Part shown: positions 8,691 through 17,716 of the stretch, piece by piece
Layout: the number at the start of each line of letters is the position of its first letter
Position numbering within the stretch: the first letter of the stretch is position 1
Assembly: GCF_011045125.1 (NCBI RefSeq)
Contig: NZ_JAAKZF010000006.1
Span: 104,624 to 168,623, forward strand
From: Allomesorhizobium camelthorni
GTDB taxonomy: Bacteria > Pseudomonadota > Alphaproteobacteria > Rhizobiales > Rhizobiaceae
DNA: 64,000 nucleotides
Direction of reading: 5' to 3'
Made by a program: the position numbers and the translations under genes
The notes under the pieces: model-generated
What the model was told of the DNA's origin: nothing
The model's database searches: none
Seen by the model: the letters and a program-made list of their open reading frames with translations, nothing else

Positions 8691-9706
8691 GCCAGGCTGC
8701 TCAAATCTGCCGGGCTGGTACGTCGCTGCTGCTCACCCTATTCATCTCCATTATTGCGATGACCGCTGCGGTTTCCGCGCACGAGATCAGGCCCGCCTAT
8801 CTCCAGATCGATCAGGTCGGGCACAACCGCTTCAGCGTACTCTGGCGAACGCCCATCCTGTCCGGGATGCGGCTGCCCGTCCTGCTGAAATTTTCCGACG
8901 GCATCAAGCCGGTGACCGAGCCGTTGGAGCGTGAACTGTCTGACTCCGTGATCGAGCGGAGCATAGTCGAATCCTCCGGCGGCCTGCCCGGCGAGCGCAT
9001 AACATTTGTCGGGCTCCAGGCGACCATCACCGATGTCATGGTTCGGGTGAAACTGGAAGACGGGTCGGTAACCACGACGCTTGTCCGGCCGTCGCAGCCC
9101 TGGGTCGACATTCAGGCGCGGCAGACCACACTTGAGGTGGTCAAGGTATTTATCGTCAGCGGCATCGAGCACATTCTGTTTGGCTTCGACCATCTGCTGT
9201 TCGTGGCGGCGCTGATGTTGATCGTCCGCCGCTGGGGCATGCTGCTTAAGACGGTAACAGCTTTCACCGTGGCTCATTCGATCACGCTGACCTGCGCCAC
9301 GATGGGATGGGTAAACCTGCCGTCGGGGCCTGTGGAGATCATGATTGCCTTCAGCATCGTTCTCGTTGGCGCCGAGATCATCAGGATGGAGCGCGGCGGA
9401 ACCAGCCTGGCGATAGAATGGCCCTGGATTGTCGCATTTTTCTTCGGGCTGCTTCACGGCTTTGGATTTGCCGGCGCGCTTGCCGATTTCGGACTGCCGC
9501 AAGGCGACATACCGCTCGCTTTGTTTTCCTTCAACGTTGGCGTCGAACTCGGTCAACTGATGTTCATCGGAGCGATCCTGCTAGTCGTCCATTCGATCCG
9601 ACAAATCTTCCAAATTCCCCGGAAAGCGATCGTCGCATCTGCCTACGTAATAGGAACCATTGCTGCATTCTGGTGTGCTGAGCGTTTGCATTCGACGTTT
9701 GTCTAG
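8687..9706 (+). CDS. HupE/UreJ-like membrane protein
   Basis: 339 residues. A signal peptide ends AVSAHEIRPAYL, followed by a soluble periplasmic beta domain (about 35-155) and then about six to seven membrane helices. The membrane half carries the family signature FIVSGIEHILFGFDHLLFV, the His motif FTVAHSITL and FGLLHGFGFAGAL. HupE/UreJ relatives move nickel or cobalt, but this long form with an N-terminal periplasmic domain is a separate branch of unknown cargo. No urease or hydrogenase gene is nearby, so metal supply to the DUF3604 metalloprotein is an inference worth testing. Confidence 0.88.
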   Translation: MSQAAQICRAGTSLLLTLFISIIAMTAAVSAHEIRPAYLQIDQVGHNRFSVLWRTPILSGMRLPVLLKFSDGIKPVTEPLERELSDSVIERSIVESSGGLPGERITFVGLQATITDVMVRVKLEDGSVTTTLVRPSQPWVDIQARQTTLEVVKVFIVSGIEHILFGFDHLLFVAALMLIVRRWGMLLKTVTAFTVAHSITLTCATMGWVNLPSGPVEIMIAFSIVLVGAEIIRMERGGTSLAIEWPWIVAFFFGLLHGFGFAGALADFGLPQGDIPLALFSFNVGVELGQLMFIGAILLVVHSIRQIFQIPRKAIVASAYVIGTIAAFWCAERLHSTFV

Positions 9707-9755
9707 TCGCTTGTCGCACGCGCACTAATATCAGTATTTGGCCTTTTGGGCTTTG

Positions 9756-9773
9756 AAGCCGACCGACGGCTTT
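9756..9773 (+). terminator. Possible terminator after HupE/UreJ-like gene
   Basis: An AAGCCG stem, five-base loop and CGGCTT stem end in a short T tract (CGGCTTTCGG). The stem is short and the T-run weak, so this is only a candidate terminator for the DUF3604 cassette. Confidence 0.35.
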
Positions 9774-10024
9774 CGGCCCAAGATCTACCTGAATTAACTT
9801 CCGCTGTGCGAACCGGCATCGCCATTCTATTGAGTATTCGTCAAATGAGCAGGGGTTGCACGCGAGGCAATTGATCGACGCCGAAAACCTCGACACTTCG
9901 TTAATCCCGAACTCGATCGATTGAACGCAGTGGGCATCGCGTGTAGGCTTCTCCCGCGCACCGGGTGAGCCGGACGCCGGATCCAGTTTGCGATTCGATC
10001 AGATCCTCCGCCATCCGAACCACA
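9774..10024. other. Intergenic stretch, no gene seen
   Basis: The roughly 320 bases between the HupE/UreJ-like gene and the next start hold the weak hairpin listed separately and no convincing coding frame. They probably carry the promoter of the following two-gene unit; no clear -35/-10 pair stands out. Confidence 0.5.
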
Positions 10025-10501
10025 ATGATTAATCGCCTCATTCTCTGCATCGCAGCCGGCGCCTTCATGTCCTCGAATATGCCTGTGCATGCGCAGGAAG
10101 ACGAGATATACTACGGATCTCGGGCCGGGATGAGCCTGACGACGACCGGGAAGAGCGGCATCGGTACGGCCAATGCCGTGATCGAGGTCGAGCACCTGCC
10201 GCGGAACGCGAAGGCTTTCTGCGTCGAGTATGCGCAGGACAACTCGATGGCATGCGTCCGGCGGACGTTGGCGGAGGTCCAGATCAAGGACAAGGTGACC
10301 GCGAACTGCCCGGCGCGAACCTGGGACGTCTTCGGCCAGGAGTTCGTCTTCCTCGGCCGCGCCGTCGCCGCCGACGACATCATAGCGGACTATGTCATCC
10401 GGCGGGTCGAGACTGACGAGGTTCTCGACGGTTCCTCGGCGTCCGGCTACTGGCAGGCGCTCGGGGCCTTCCAGGCGCTCTGCCCCGGCATCGCCGACTA
10501 G
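10025..10501 (+). CDS. Small exported protein of unknown function
   Basis: 158 residues from the ATG of MINRLILCIAAGAF; upstream in-frame codons are not protein-like. There is a signal peptide (cleavage near VHA-QE). The mature domain of about 135 residues contains four cysteines (FCVEYAQ, MACVRR, TANCPA, ALCPGIAD), which suggests disulfides in the periplasm. The family is unknown to me. The next gene begins four bases after this stop, so the two are one transcription unit and may work together. Confidence 0.75.
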   Translation: MINRLILCIAAGAFMSSNMPVHAQEDEIYYGSRAGMSLTTTGKSGIGTANAVIEVEHLPRNAKAFCVEYAQDNSMACVRRTLAEVQIKDKVTANCPARTWDVFGQEFVFLGRAVAADDIIADYVIRRVETDEVLDGSSASGYWQALGAFQALCPGIAD

Positions 10502-10505
10502 CTTC

Positions 10506-11714
10506 GTGATCCGACTCCTCTCATCCGCCGGTCTCTGTCTCCTCCTCTCCGTCGTCGGACGTGCAGAAGCGGCTACCGTCACCTTTGAAGGTCGGATCGA
10601 GCCCATGGGGATCCGGGAAATGCGTTTCCGGCTCGAGGGCGACATCGTCGACGGGGATGTCGAGCGGGTCAGGGAGGCCGTCGCGAAGGCCGGGGTCGAG
10701 CCAGGCGCGCATGCTGTGTTCTCGCTGTCCAGTCCGGGCGGAAGCTATTCGGTCGGCCTCGACCTCGCTCTCCTTTTTCGTCGGATGGGTTTCGCCACGC
10801 TCGTCGAGGCGGATGCCGGCTGCTACTCCGCTTGTGCCATCGCGTTCCTCGGCGGGTCCGAGACGCTGCGGGATCCGCTTCCGACGTCGGACCCCGAGGC
10901 GATTCCGGACCTTTCGCCCGACCGGTCCATGGAAGCGGGGGCGAAGATCGGCTTCCACGCCCCCTATCTGCAGCTTCCCGAGAACCAGTACGATGCCGGC
11001 ATGGTCCAGGCGGCCTATGCGGTCGCCGTCTACAGCATCTCCCGTCTCGTAGAGATCGCCGATCGCCTCGACGTGACGCCGGCGGAGCTGCCTCGGCTTC
11101 TGGCACCTGATCCCGACGACTTCTTCATGGCCGATACCGTCGACGCCGTCCGGATGCTCGACATCGGCTATACCGATTACACGCTCCAATTCCGCGACCT
11201 GCTATCGATCACGCCGGCGATGGTCCAGAACATGTGCATCAACCGCTGGTATCACCTTCAGCGTCGAAGCGCCTATCCCGGCTATGGGATCGCGATCGAG
11301 GTGACGGAGGAGTTCAAGGAGGGCAGCAGGCTCCTGGGGAACGGCGAGGAAGAGTATTCCTTCGCCGTCCGGCGGGTGAACCAGGGCACGGCGTCCTCGT
11401 GGATCGCCGTCATGCCGATCACCAAAACGCCGGATGGCCGAAACTTTGTCTGGTGCATCTTCGACTCCGCCATCGACAGCCCTCGCGTATTCTATCGCCC
11501 GGCTGGGACGTTGTCCGAACTCTTGGAGCCGCTGGAGGCGAAGAACGACATCTGGGATCTGGCGTTCTCCGAAGGGAACATTGAATTCGACCAGTCAGAC
11601 AATTGGAGCCGCGTCATGGACATGGCGCCGGCGGACACGCGGCTGGACGACGTCGCCGACGTTATCCTCAGCTATCAGGTCGAGCAGGAAGGGCTCGGCA
11701 AGGCCGGCAACTGA
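10506..11714 (+). CDS. Exported ClpP/crotonase-fold protein (COG3904-like)
   Basis: 402 residues from a GTG four bases after the previous stop; the signal peptide ends GRAEAATVTFEG. Residues about 30-190 have the ClpP-like layout of periplasmic COG3904 proteins: a glycine loop (LSSPGGSYSVGLDLALLF), then the nucleophile-region motif AGCYSACAIAFLGG with Ser in the expected position, then IGFHAPY with a candidate catalytic His. The C-terminal about 200 residues are specific to this protein. It is probably a periplasmic serine peptidase or a relative that has lost activity. A second protein of the same fold lies at 51.5 kb. Confidence 0.8.
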   Translation: MIRLLSSAGLCLLLSVVGRAEAATVTFEGRIEPMGIREMRFRLEGDIVDGDVERVREAVAKAGVEPGAHAVFSLSSPGGSYSVGLDLALLFRRMGFATLVEADAGCYSACAIAFLGGSETLRDPLPTSDPEAIPDLSPDRSMEAGAKIGFHAPYLQLPENQYDAGMVQAAYAVAVYSISRLVEIADRLDVTPAELPRLLAPDPDDFFMADTVDAVRMLDIGYTDYTLQFRDLLSITPAMVQNMCINRWYHLQRRSAYPGYGIAIEVTEEFKEGSRLLGNGEEEYSFAVRRVNQGTASSWIAVMPITKTPDGRNFVWCIFDSAIDSPRVFYRPAGTLSELLEPLEAKNDIWDLAFSEGNIEFDQSDNWSRVMDMAPADTRLDDVADVILSYQVEQEGLGKAGN

Positions 11715-11827
11715 CGGCTGGACGAACATACTGCCCCGCATTTGACAGCGGTTCCCGTACACTTGGCATGAGCTCAAAGGAGCATCCGTAGTCCCCGAGC
11801 AACGAACCCGCGGGCCACGGGCGATGG

Positions 11828-13059
11828 CTATGGGGATTTAGGTTTTCGGCTGGTGACGGGGATGGCGTGACCGCCTCGGGAAACGCCGGGATGGATGCGG
11901 ACGGACCGCCTCGTCTTCCAGTTGCGCGGTATTGTCGGCTCGGCGCGACGAGGGCTACGGCCCTGTCGACGTCGATGATCACCATGGACGGTCGCCAGCC
12001 AGTTCTCGGGCATGTCGTCGACAACGATCCTGCAGGCGCGGAGTAAGGTCATAACCTTCTCGCCCAACGTCCGGCGGTTCAGCTCGGGAACCTTGCCGGC
12101 CATGCCTACGGGAGCGCCCATCTCGGTAAGCAGCGCGCGCACCCGCCTGGCGACATGTCTGAAGGCGCTCGGGCCCATGAACGTGTCGACCTCTTCGAGG
12201 CCACAGCGGTCGAGGATGTTCTCCAGTGCGCTCATCGCATTAATCAGGCGACTCTCGTCGTAGGCGACCGGCGCCGTCAACCAGCGGATCGCGGCGTCGA
12301 GGTCCCCACCGCTGCGCGACGCGCAAAGTAGCTGTCGCACGCGCAAGCGAAGATCGGCTCGAGGTGGAGTTCGTGGAACGGTGCCATGAAGGGTGGCGAG
12401 GCGCGGCCTTGCCGCGCGATCCGGACCATGACAACTCCCGCGTGATACCGTTCTTCAATCACCGGACGGAGATAGGTGTCGGAGGCGAACGAAAGCACGC
12501 GCGCCACATGGGTCAGCAGGCGCTCGCTCTCCTCCCACCAATCTGCGCTGCCGCCATCGCCCGGCCGGTGCAGGGTGATGAAGCCGTTCGGCTCCTGCGC
12601 CTCGCGATCCTGGCGAGGACCACCGATGGTGACGCGGCCGAGTGGCGTCTCGTGAGCGATGCGCCTGAAGGTGCGGAACTGCCGGACCAGCCACACGCGG
12701 GTGTCGTGTCGGGGCTCTCGCTCGGCGCGAGGCGGCAGCTCGAGCTCAGCGTCGTAGCAATCGCCCTGGTAGCTCAGCTCCTGTCCCGGTTGAGAGCCGT
12801 GGCTGAACTGGACGATGTGGAAGGAATCCGACCGGAAGACGTGCCCCACCTCGCTCCTGCCCTCAAGGGTGATCATGTGGACGGGCGTTCCCGGTCGCCC
12901 GTCCACATGCAGCGCGTACGCCTCAGGTCAGAAAGGGATGCGGTCAAGGTTGAGTTGGAGAACGCCGAGGTCGTCCACCGTCACCTCGAAGCTGACCGGA
13001 ACGCTGCTGTTGTGACCCGACAATGAGCCTTGAAAGCGTGTAGTCTCGAAGAATGGCAT
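11828..13059 (-). pseudogene. Broken gene, HEPN-like C-terminal domain
   Basis: Three lesions break one coding stretch. It begins MPFFETTRFQGSLSG and meets an in-frame TGA after LNLDRIPF (about 12928). The same frame then continues ALHVDGRPGTPVHMITLEG to DSYFAR. A frameshift near 12315 carries it into SGGDLDAAIRWLTAPV and ALENILDRCGLEEVDTF, and coding character fades after MPENWLATV (about 11985). The second half resembles helical HEPN domains joined to an unknown N-terminal domain, as in ApeA-type abortive-infection proteins; that family call is a guess. It is probably non-functional. Confidence 0.6.
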
Positions 13060-13286
13060 GCGGGAGGTGTTACAACGACAGGCCCTGAAGGAGAAGCCTT
13101 CCGCTGAGCTCGAAGCCCTTACTGGAACGACTGCTTTCCGCGGCTCCGTGCTGAAAAGCGGGCCGGCAGCTTTCGGCCCCCCATTGAAATCCCGTCACAC
13201 TTGTAACTCTCACCTCCCCCTCCGCCCGAGCTAGCGTCTTCGTATCGAAACCGTTGGAAACGGCGAATTCGACCGGAGGACCGGAA

Positions 13287-13580
13287 ATGACGATGTTTGC
13301 AGCCAAAGGGAAAGCCGCTTCGTTGCTCGGGCAGGCGGTCGATTTGGCCGGCTGGCTCGGGCTCGCCGCCACCCCGACCTTCGCACTGATGGCCTGGATT
13401 TCTGCCGTCGGCTTGCCGGACATGACCATGTGCTCTGCCGCCTCGGCTTTCATGCCGATCAACGACATGGCCCTGATGTACCTGCTGATGAGCCTCTTTC
13501 ACGTATCGCCGTGGCTGAAGCTCTTTCCGCCCGTTCGCATTACCGCAACACTTCCGTCACCCAAACCGAGGAGACTGACA
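13287..13580 (+). CDS. Small membrane protein, fused in frame to DUF899 gene
   Basis: A good ribosome site (GGAGG, 7 bases before the ATG) opens a frame starting MTMFAAKGKAASLLG with two hydrophobic segments (LAGWLGLAATPTFALMAWI and INDMALMYLLMSLFH). The frame has no stop before the DUF899 start and runs straight into it, giving a possible 328-residue fusion. From memory, rhizobial relatives have this as a separate gene of about 90 residues just upstream of DUF899. Either the stop was lost or both products are made from internal starts. Confidence 0.5.
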
Positions 13581-14273
13581 ATGCAACACGCTGTTGTTTC
13601 ACGCGATGACTGGCTGACCGCCCGCCGGGACCTCCTGCAAGCGGAGAAGGAACTCACCCATCTTCGCGACAAGGTCGCACGCGAGCGGCTCGCCCTGCCA
13701 TGGGTGCCTATCGAGAAGGAATACCTGTTTGACACGCCGGATGGTCCGCGCGCGCTCGCCGATCTCTTCGACGGCCGTTCGCAACTTCTGGTACAACATT
13801 TCATGTTCGCGCCGGGATGGAAGGAAGGCTGCCCGAGCTGCTCATTCATGGCCGATCACACCGGCGGCATGAACAAGCATCTGGCGCATCACGACGTTAC
13901 CATGATCGCCGTCTCGCGCGCGCCGCTTGCCGAGATCGAGCGCTATCGCAGACGTATGGGCTGGCAGTTCAGGTGGGTGTCCTCGAACGGCAATCCGTTC
14001 AACTACGATTTCCGGGTTAGTTTCACGCCCGAGGAGGTGGCCACCGGGCACATCGACTACAACTTCGGCGAATGGCGGGAAACCGGCGAGGAATGGCCTG
14101 GCCTGAGCGCCTTCTACAAGGATGAGGCTGGCGATGTCTTTCACACCTACTCCACCTTCGGCCGCGGTGTAGAGGTGATGATGGGCACCTACGCCATACT
14201 CGACCTCATGCCGAAGGGGCGCAACGAAGCGGAGGGAATGGACTGGGTGCGCCGCCACGACCGCTACGCGTAG
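13581..14273 (+). CDS. DUF899 family thioredoxin-like protein
   Basis: 230 residues from an ATG with GAGGAG eight bases upstream. The DUF899 family signature is clear: PWVPIEKEYLFDTPDGP near residue 45, then LVQHFMFAPGWKEGCPSC with a CxxC-type pair, ADHTGGMNKHL, and VSSNGNPFNYDF. The fold is thioredoxin-like; these cytosolic proteins are presumed redox enzymes without a settled substrate. The frame is also open upstream into a small membrane protein, so an N-terminally extended form is possible. Confidence 0.85.
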   Translation: MQHAVVSRDDWLTARRDLLQAEKELTHLRDKVARERLALPWVPIEKEYLFDTPDGPRALADLFDGRSQLLVQHFMFAPGWKEGCPSCSFMADHTGGMNKHLAHHDVTMIAVSRAPLAEIERYRRRMGWQFRWVSSNGNPFNYDFRVSFTPEEVATGHIDYNFGEWRETGEEWPGLSAFYKDEAGDVFHTYSTFGRGVEVMMGTYAILDLMPKGRNEAEGMDWVRRHDRYA

Positions 14274-14325
14274 TCCCGGCGGGGGACGGTGGAATGATGC
14301 CCGGATGGTAAACGAGAAATGGGGT

Positions 14326-14356
14326 AATTGCCGGACCTTACCTGCATCCGGCAATT
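14326..14356. terminator. Bidirectional hairpin downstream of DUF899
   Basis: A perfect 10-bp inverted repeat (AATTGCCGGA / TCCGGCAATT) with an 11-base loop lies 52 bases after the DUF899 stop. It is short of T residues on both strands but well placed to end DUF899 transcription. It also sits next to the 3' end of the group II intron relic. Confidence 0.5.
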
Positions 14357-14380
14357 TGCCCTCGTATCTAGAGGTCGAAG

Positions 14381-14820
14381 ATCGGGATAGGGGGACGCCT
14401 CGCGGCGCCGCCCCTCCCACACCACCGGGCATACGGATCACGTACCACGGCGGTTCGACCGGATTAAGCTTAGACAGAGACATAGAGACGGGGGAGACCG
14501 AGCGACTCGAAGTGGTGGTTGCGCAGGGTCTGTTGGACCGCCGGGTGTCCTGACATGCGACAGAATCCCGTCGGTGAACCGGCAGCTACCGCGGCCCGGA
14601 GCTTTGGCACGCCCGACGGCGCAACTCCTTGTAGCGGTTGTGCCCGTTCCCCCATTGCCGCCAAAGATACATGCGTAATCTTCGGCGGGTCCACGCTTCC
14701 AAGTTCGTAAGCACCCGCGGGGTCTGGCAGAAGCCGAAGCGGACCTTGCACGTTACTAGCCGCCGCACGATTAGAACGCGGCTCCCTTGATTCCCGAGGG
14801 CGCGGCTGGAGCCGCAGCCT
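14381..14820 (-). mobile_element. Group II intron relic (maturase C-terminus and domains V/VI)
   Basis: On the minus strand two overlapping frames encode pieces of an intron-encoded reverse transcriptase/maturase C-terminus. One holds PRVLTNLEAWTRRRLRMYLW and GNGHNRYKELRRRA. The other holds HPAVQQTLRNHHFESLGLPRL, the family's usual ending. A frameshift near 14620 separates them. After the stop at 14470 comes the domain V region (GAACCGCCGTGGTACG, CCGTATGCCCGGTGGTGTGG) and an intron-like 3' end CCTATCCCGAT at 14381. The RT fingers/palm, the 5' end and domains I-IV are missing, cut off at the 3' end of the MFS gene. It is a dead fragment. Confidence 0.8.
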
Positions 14821-14824
14821 CACG

Positions 14825-16417
14825 CTAAGGTACGCCAGCGCGCGCTTTCGCGTATCGGGAGAGGCCGATCTTGATCGCGACCAGCACGGGCGCGGCGATT
14901 AAAAATAGCAGGGCGACTGCGTTGAACGCTGTGTCGAAGGCGATCACGGTGGACTGACCGGTGACGACCTTGCCCAGGAGGCTCGTGGCTGCCCTGCTGG
15001 CTGCCGCCGCGTCCATTCCTCCTCTTGCTACGAGCGCGGCTGTCGTCGTCGTCAGACGCTCGCTGACCGCAGGAACGCCTGCGGTGACGTTGGCGCCGAG
15101 CGCCGCGACATTGGCGGCGACGTTATGGTCGATCAGTGTCTGGAGACTGGCGACTCCCATAAGACCGCCAAGCTGGCGACCCGTATTGAAGAGGCCGATG
15201 CCGGAGGCGAGGTTCTGGCTGTTGAGGTTGCTGAAGGCGATGAGGGTGATCGATAAAAACAGGAAGCCAAGGCCCAAGCCGCGCAACAGGATGGCAGCCA
15301 TCATGTCGTCGGCGCCGCTTTCGCGGGTCGAGCCGGACAGCATCCACATCGCAACCATGATCATCAAGATTCCAAAGGGCACTGTGGCGATCGGAGGAAC
15401 GCGGCGGACCTGCATGAGGAAGGCAGCAATGAAAAGCGCGCCGATGAAGAGCGCGCCACTGGGTAACAGGAGCTGGCCGGCGTTGGTCGGTGTGAAGGCG
15501 AGCACGGACACGGCAAACGAAGGGATCAGGAACGCGCTCCCGAACAACGCGGCACCAGCCACAAAACTGACGATGAAGGCAAAGGAAAAATCGTCGAAGC
15601 GGAACAAGGTGAAATCGAGCAGGCCCTGGCCCTTCGCCATCACTTGCTGGCCAAGAAATGCCAGCAGAGCGGCCGCGCCGATCAATGTCAGGCACATAAT
15701 ACGCGGTTCCTCGAACCAGTCCCATCGGCTGCCTTGGCTGAACACGTATGTGAAGCAGAAGAGCGCTATGGAGATGAGTGAGAAACCAACCCAGTCGAAT
15801 GGACGGCGCGCGGTCTTAGCGGGCGTCGGGCTGTCCGCGAGCAGCAGGAGTCCGGCGGCCGCCAGCGCCACCGGAACGACGCTGAAGAAGATCCACGTCC
15901 ACGACTGGCTATCGAGCAACCACCCCTGAAGGGCCGGGGCGATCGTCGCGGGGGCAACGACCGACCCCATTGCGAACAGGGCTTGAAGGATCGGTTGGCG
16001 GTGTCGCGGATAGGCGAGAAAAATGATCGCCTGGCCCCCGACAAGCAGGGTGCCGCCGGAGAAGCCCTGAATAATTCGAAGGGCGACCAGCAGGTCCAAC
16101 CGAGCAGTGATCGCGGCGAAGGCGCAGGCCATGCCCATGACCAGGGTTGAGCCGATGATCAGACTGCGCGGATTGATACGATTCATCAGCCAAGGGGCGG
16201 CCATGAATCCTATCAGCTTCAGGGCGGTGTATCCGATATCCAGCCAGGCGAACTCATCAGGAGTTGCATACGTGTCGCCGATGATATCGCCGCGCCCGAG
16301 CGACAGGACTGTGCTTGCGATCGCCTCCGTCAGTGCGGCGAGCACTACGCCCGCGACGAGAAGGGCTCCTGTCGCAGGTCGGTCGCGACTCGGCGTGGCG
16401 GCGACGGCCGTGGTCAT
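14825..16417 (-). CDS. MFS efflux transporter, DHA2 (EmrB-like) family
   Basis: 530 residues with about 14 hydrophobic segments, the usual size and count for DHA2 drug:H+ antiporters. Hallmarks include ALRIIQGFSGGTLLVGGQA, near the conserved motif-C region, and NTGRQLGGLMGVASLQTLI late in the protein. It sits in the inner membrane and would export drugs or other lipophilic compounds through the adaptor encoded two genes upstream. It is third in the minus-strand unit adaptor - cyclase - transporter, 57 bases after the cyclase stop. Confidence 0.9.
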   Translation of the reverse strand: MTTAVAATPSRDRPATGALLVAGVVLAALTEAIASTVLSLGRGDIIGDTYATPDEFAWLDIGYTALKLIGFMAAPWLMNRINPRSLIIGSTLVMGMACAFAAITARLDLLVALRIIQGFSGGTLLVGGQAIIFLAYPRHRQPILQALFAMGSVVAPATIAPALQGWLLDSQSWTWIFFSVVPVALAAAGLLLLADSPTPAKTARRPFDWVGFSLISIALFCFTYVFSQGSRWDWFEEPRIMCLTLIGAAALLAFLGQQVMAKGQGLLDFTLFRFDDFSFAFIVSFVAGAALFGSAFLIPSFAVSVLAFTPTNAGQLLLPSGALFIGALFIAAFLMQVRRVPPIATVPFGILMIMVAMWMLSGSTRESGADDMMAAILLRGLGLGFLFLSITLIAFSNLNSQNLASGIGLFNTGRQLGGLMGVASLQTLIDHNVAANVAALGANVTAGVPAVSERLTTTTAALVARGGMDAAAASRAATSLLGKVVTGQSTVIAFDTAFNAVALLFLIAAPVLVAIKIGLSRYAKARAGVP

Positions 16418-16474
16418 GAGCCGCTTCCTCGATCAATCTCGACACGCACTTCGGCATAGGGGAATCCGCGTTTC

Positions 16475-17716
16475 TTACGTCCCATGTGGAGTCCACCGAT
16501 CTGATTGAGCAAAGCTGTCGGTGAGCGAGTAGAGTTCGGTCGGCTCGACAAATCCTCTGAGTTCATGGCGGCCAATCGCAACCGCTGTTCCGGAATTAAG
16601 GAGCATCGCAAATCGCTCGGACATCAGGAGCGGATGGCTGGTCGCGCTGCATACAGCTTGAATCCGGCTCACCAAATTTACGTCAGGCCCTATCACCGTG
16701 AAATCGAGGCGCTGGCCCGAGCCGATGTTGCCGTAGCCGACTTCTCCGTAGTGCAGTGCGATGCCGGTGTGGAGTTCAGCATCGGGTGCGGTGAATCGAC
16801 TCAAGCCATCCAACGCACTCAGAGCGCCCTGCAAGGCGGCAGAGCAGGATACAGCGGGACTATCGCGATGGAAAAAGGCGAGTGCCGCATCGCCCATGAA
16901 CTTGATCACCTCACCGCCTGCGTGGGTGATTGCCGGCACGACGCAATCGAAGTAGGCGTTGAGCAGTTCGAGCACGCGCTCTCCAGGCAATCGGTTGGAG
17001 AGCGCCGTGAAGCCGCGCAGATCGCAGAGCATCAACCCGGCCTCGAGCGTTTCGAGTTCGCCGCGGCGAATGCGACCTGCCATGACGCGCCGCGCCGTTG
17101 TCGCGCCGACATAGGTATCGAGCAGCGTCAACTCGACTCTCCTGAGAGTACGCAGCTCGCAGGCATTGCGCAGAGGAGGAACGATCCGGTCCAACACAGC
17201 TCGCTCGGATGGGGTAAAGCCGCTCGGGCGTATGGTCGAGAAGGATGCGGCACTGACCAGGCCATCGGCATTGCACAGCGGGACGATGACGAATTCGACG
17301 AGACGGCGTCCGCGGAAAAGGTCCGTATAGACCCACGCCGGGTTGATGGAGCCATCGAGGCGCACGATCAGTGGCTCGCGCGTCTCCATGACGCGCCGGA
17401 GCGGACTGCCGGCGAAGCCCGGCGAAATCTCGGTGCCGTGCTCCCTGTCATGGATCTCTACGGCTTCGTTGGGTGCCCATGCCACGCTGCGACCAAGAAT
17501 TTCCGGGTGAAGCGTCCTCAAATGGAGCGTCAGCCGGTCGATCGGCAAGCCGGCCGCACGGAGGCGCCGTCCAAATCCTGCTGCCAGACCGGCGTCGTCG
17601 AGTTCGTGGCATTCATCCCCCACCAGCCATTCGATCAGTTCGACCGTAGCTGCCGAACTGGCTGAGCCGCCGCCGGCGACCGGCGGCGATTCGGATTTGG
17701 CGGATCCTGCGATCAT
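16475..17716 (-). CDS. Class III adenylate/guanylate cyclase-domain protein
   Basis: 413 residues. The N-terminal about 190 residues look like a sensory domain with helical connector (LLDTYVGATTARRVMAGRIR). The C-terminal class III cyclase domain (about 215-390) has CDLRGFTALSNRLPG and FMGDAALAFF with both metal-binding Asp, then YGEVGYGNIG and FTVIGPDVNLVSRIQ. It is a predicted cytosolic cyclic-nucleotide synthase. It overlaps the upstream adaptor gene by four bases (ATGA) and precedes the efflux transporter, an unusual place for a cyclase. Whether it regulates the pump is unknown. Confidence 0.85.
   Translation of the reverse strand: MIAGSAKSESPPVAGGGSASSAATVELIEWLVGDECHELDDAGLAAGFGRRLRAAGLPIDRLTLHLRTLHPEILGRSVAWAPNEAVEIHDREHGTEISPGFAGSPLRRVMETREPLIVRLDGSINPAWVYTDLFRGRRLVEFVIVPLCNADGLVSAASFSTIRPSGFTPSERAVLDRIVPPLRNACELRTLRRVELTLLDTYVGATTARRVMAGRIRRGELETLEAGLMLCDLRGFTALSNRLPGERVLELLNAYFDCVVPAITHAGGEVIKFMGDAALAFFHRDSPAVSCSAALQGALSALDGLSRFTAPDAELHTGIALHYGEVGYGNIGSGQRLDFTVIGPDVNLVSRIQAVCSATSHPLLMSERFAMLLNSGTAVAIGRHELRGFVEPTELYSLTDSFAQSDRWTPHGT

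Noticed and set aside
12364..13026. A 220-codon plus-strand frame opposite the HEPN-like pseudogene
   Set aside because: The minus strand has better protein character and domain order; the plus frame has no ribosome site or recognisable motif.
14961..15929. A 322-codon plus-strand frame opposite the MFS transporter
   Set aside because: Composition is Ala/Arg/Ser/Pro-rich and mirrors the transporter's membrane helices; no start site or motif supports it.
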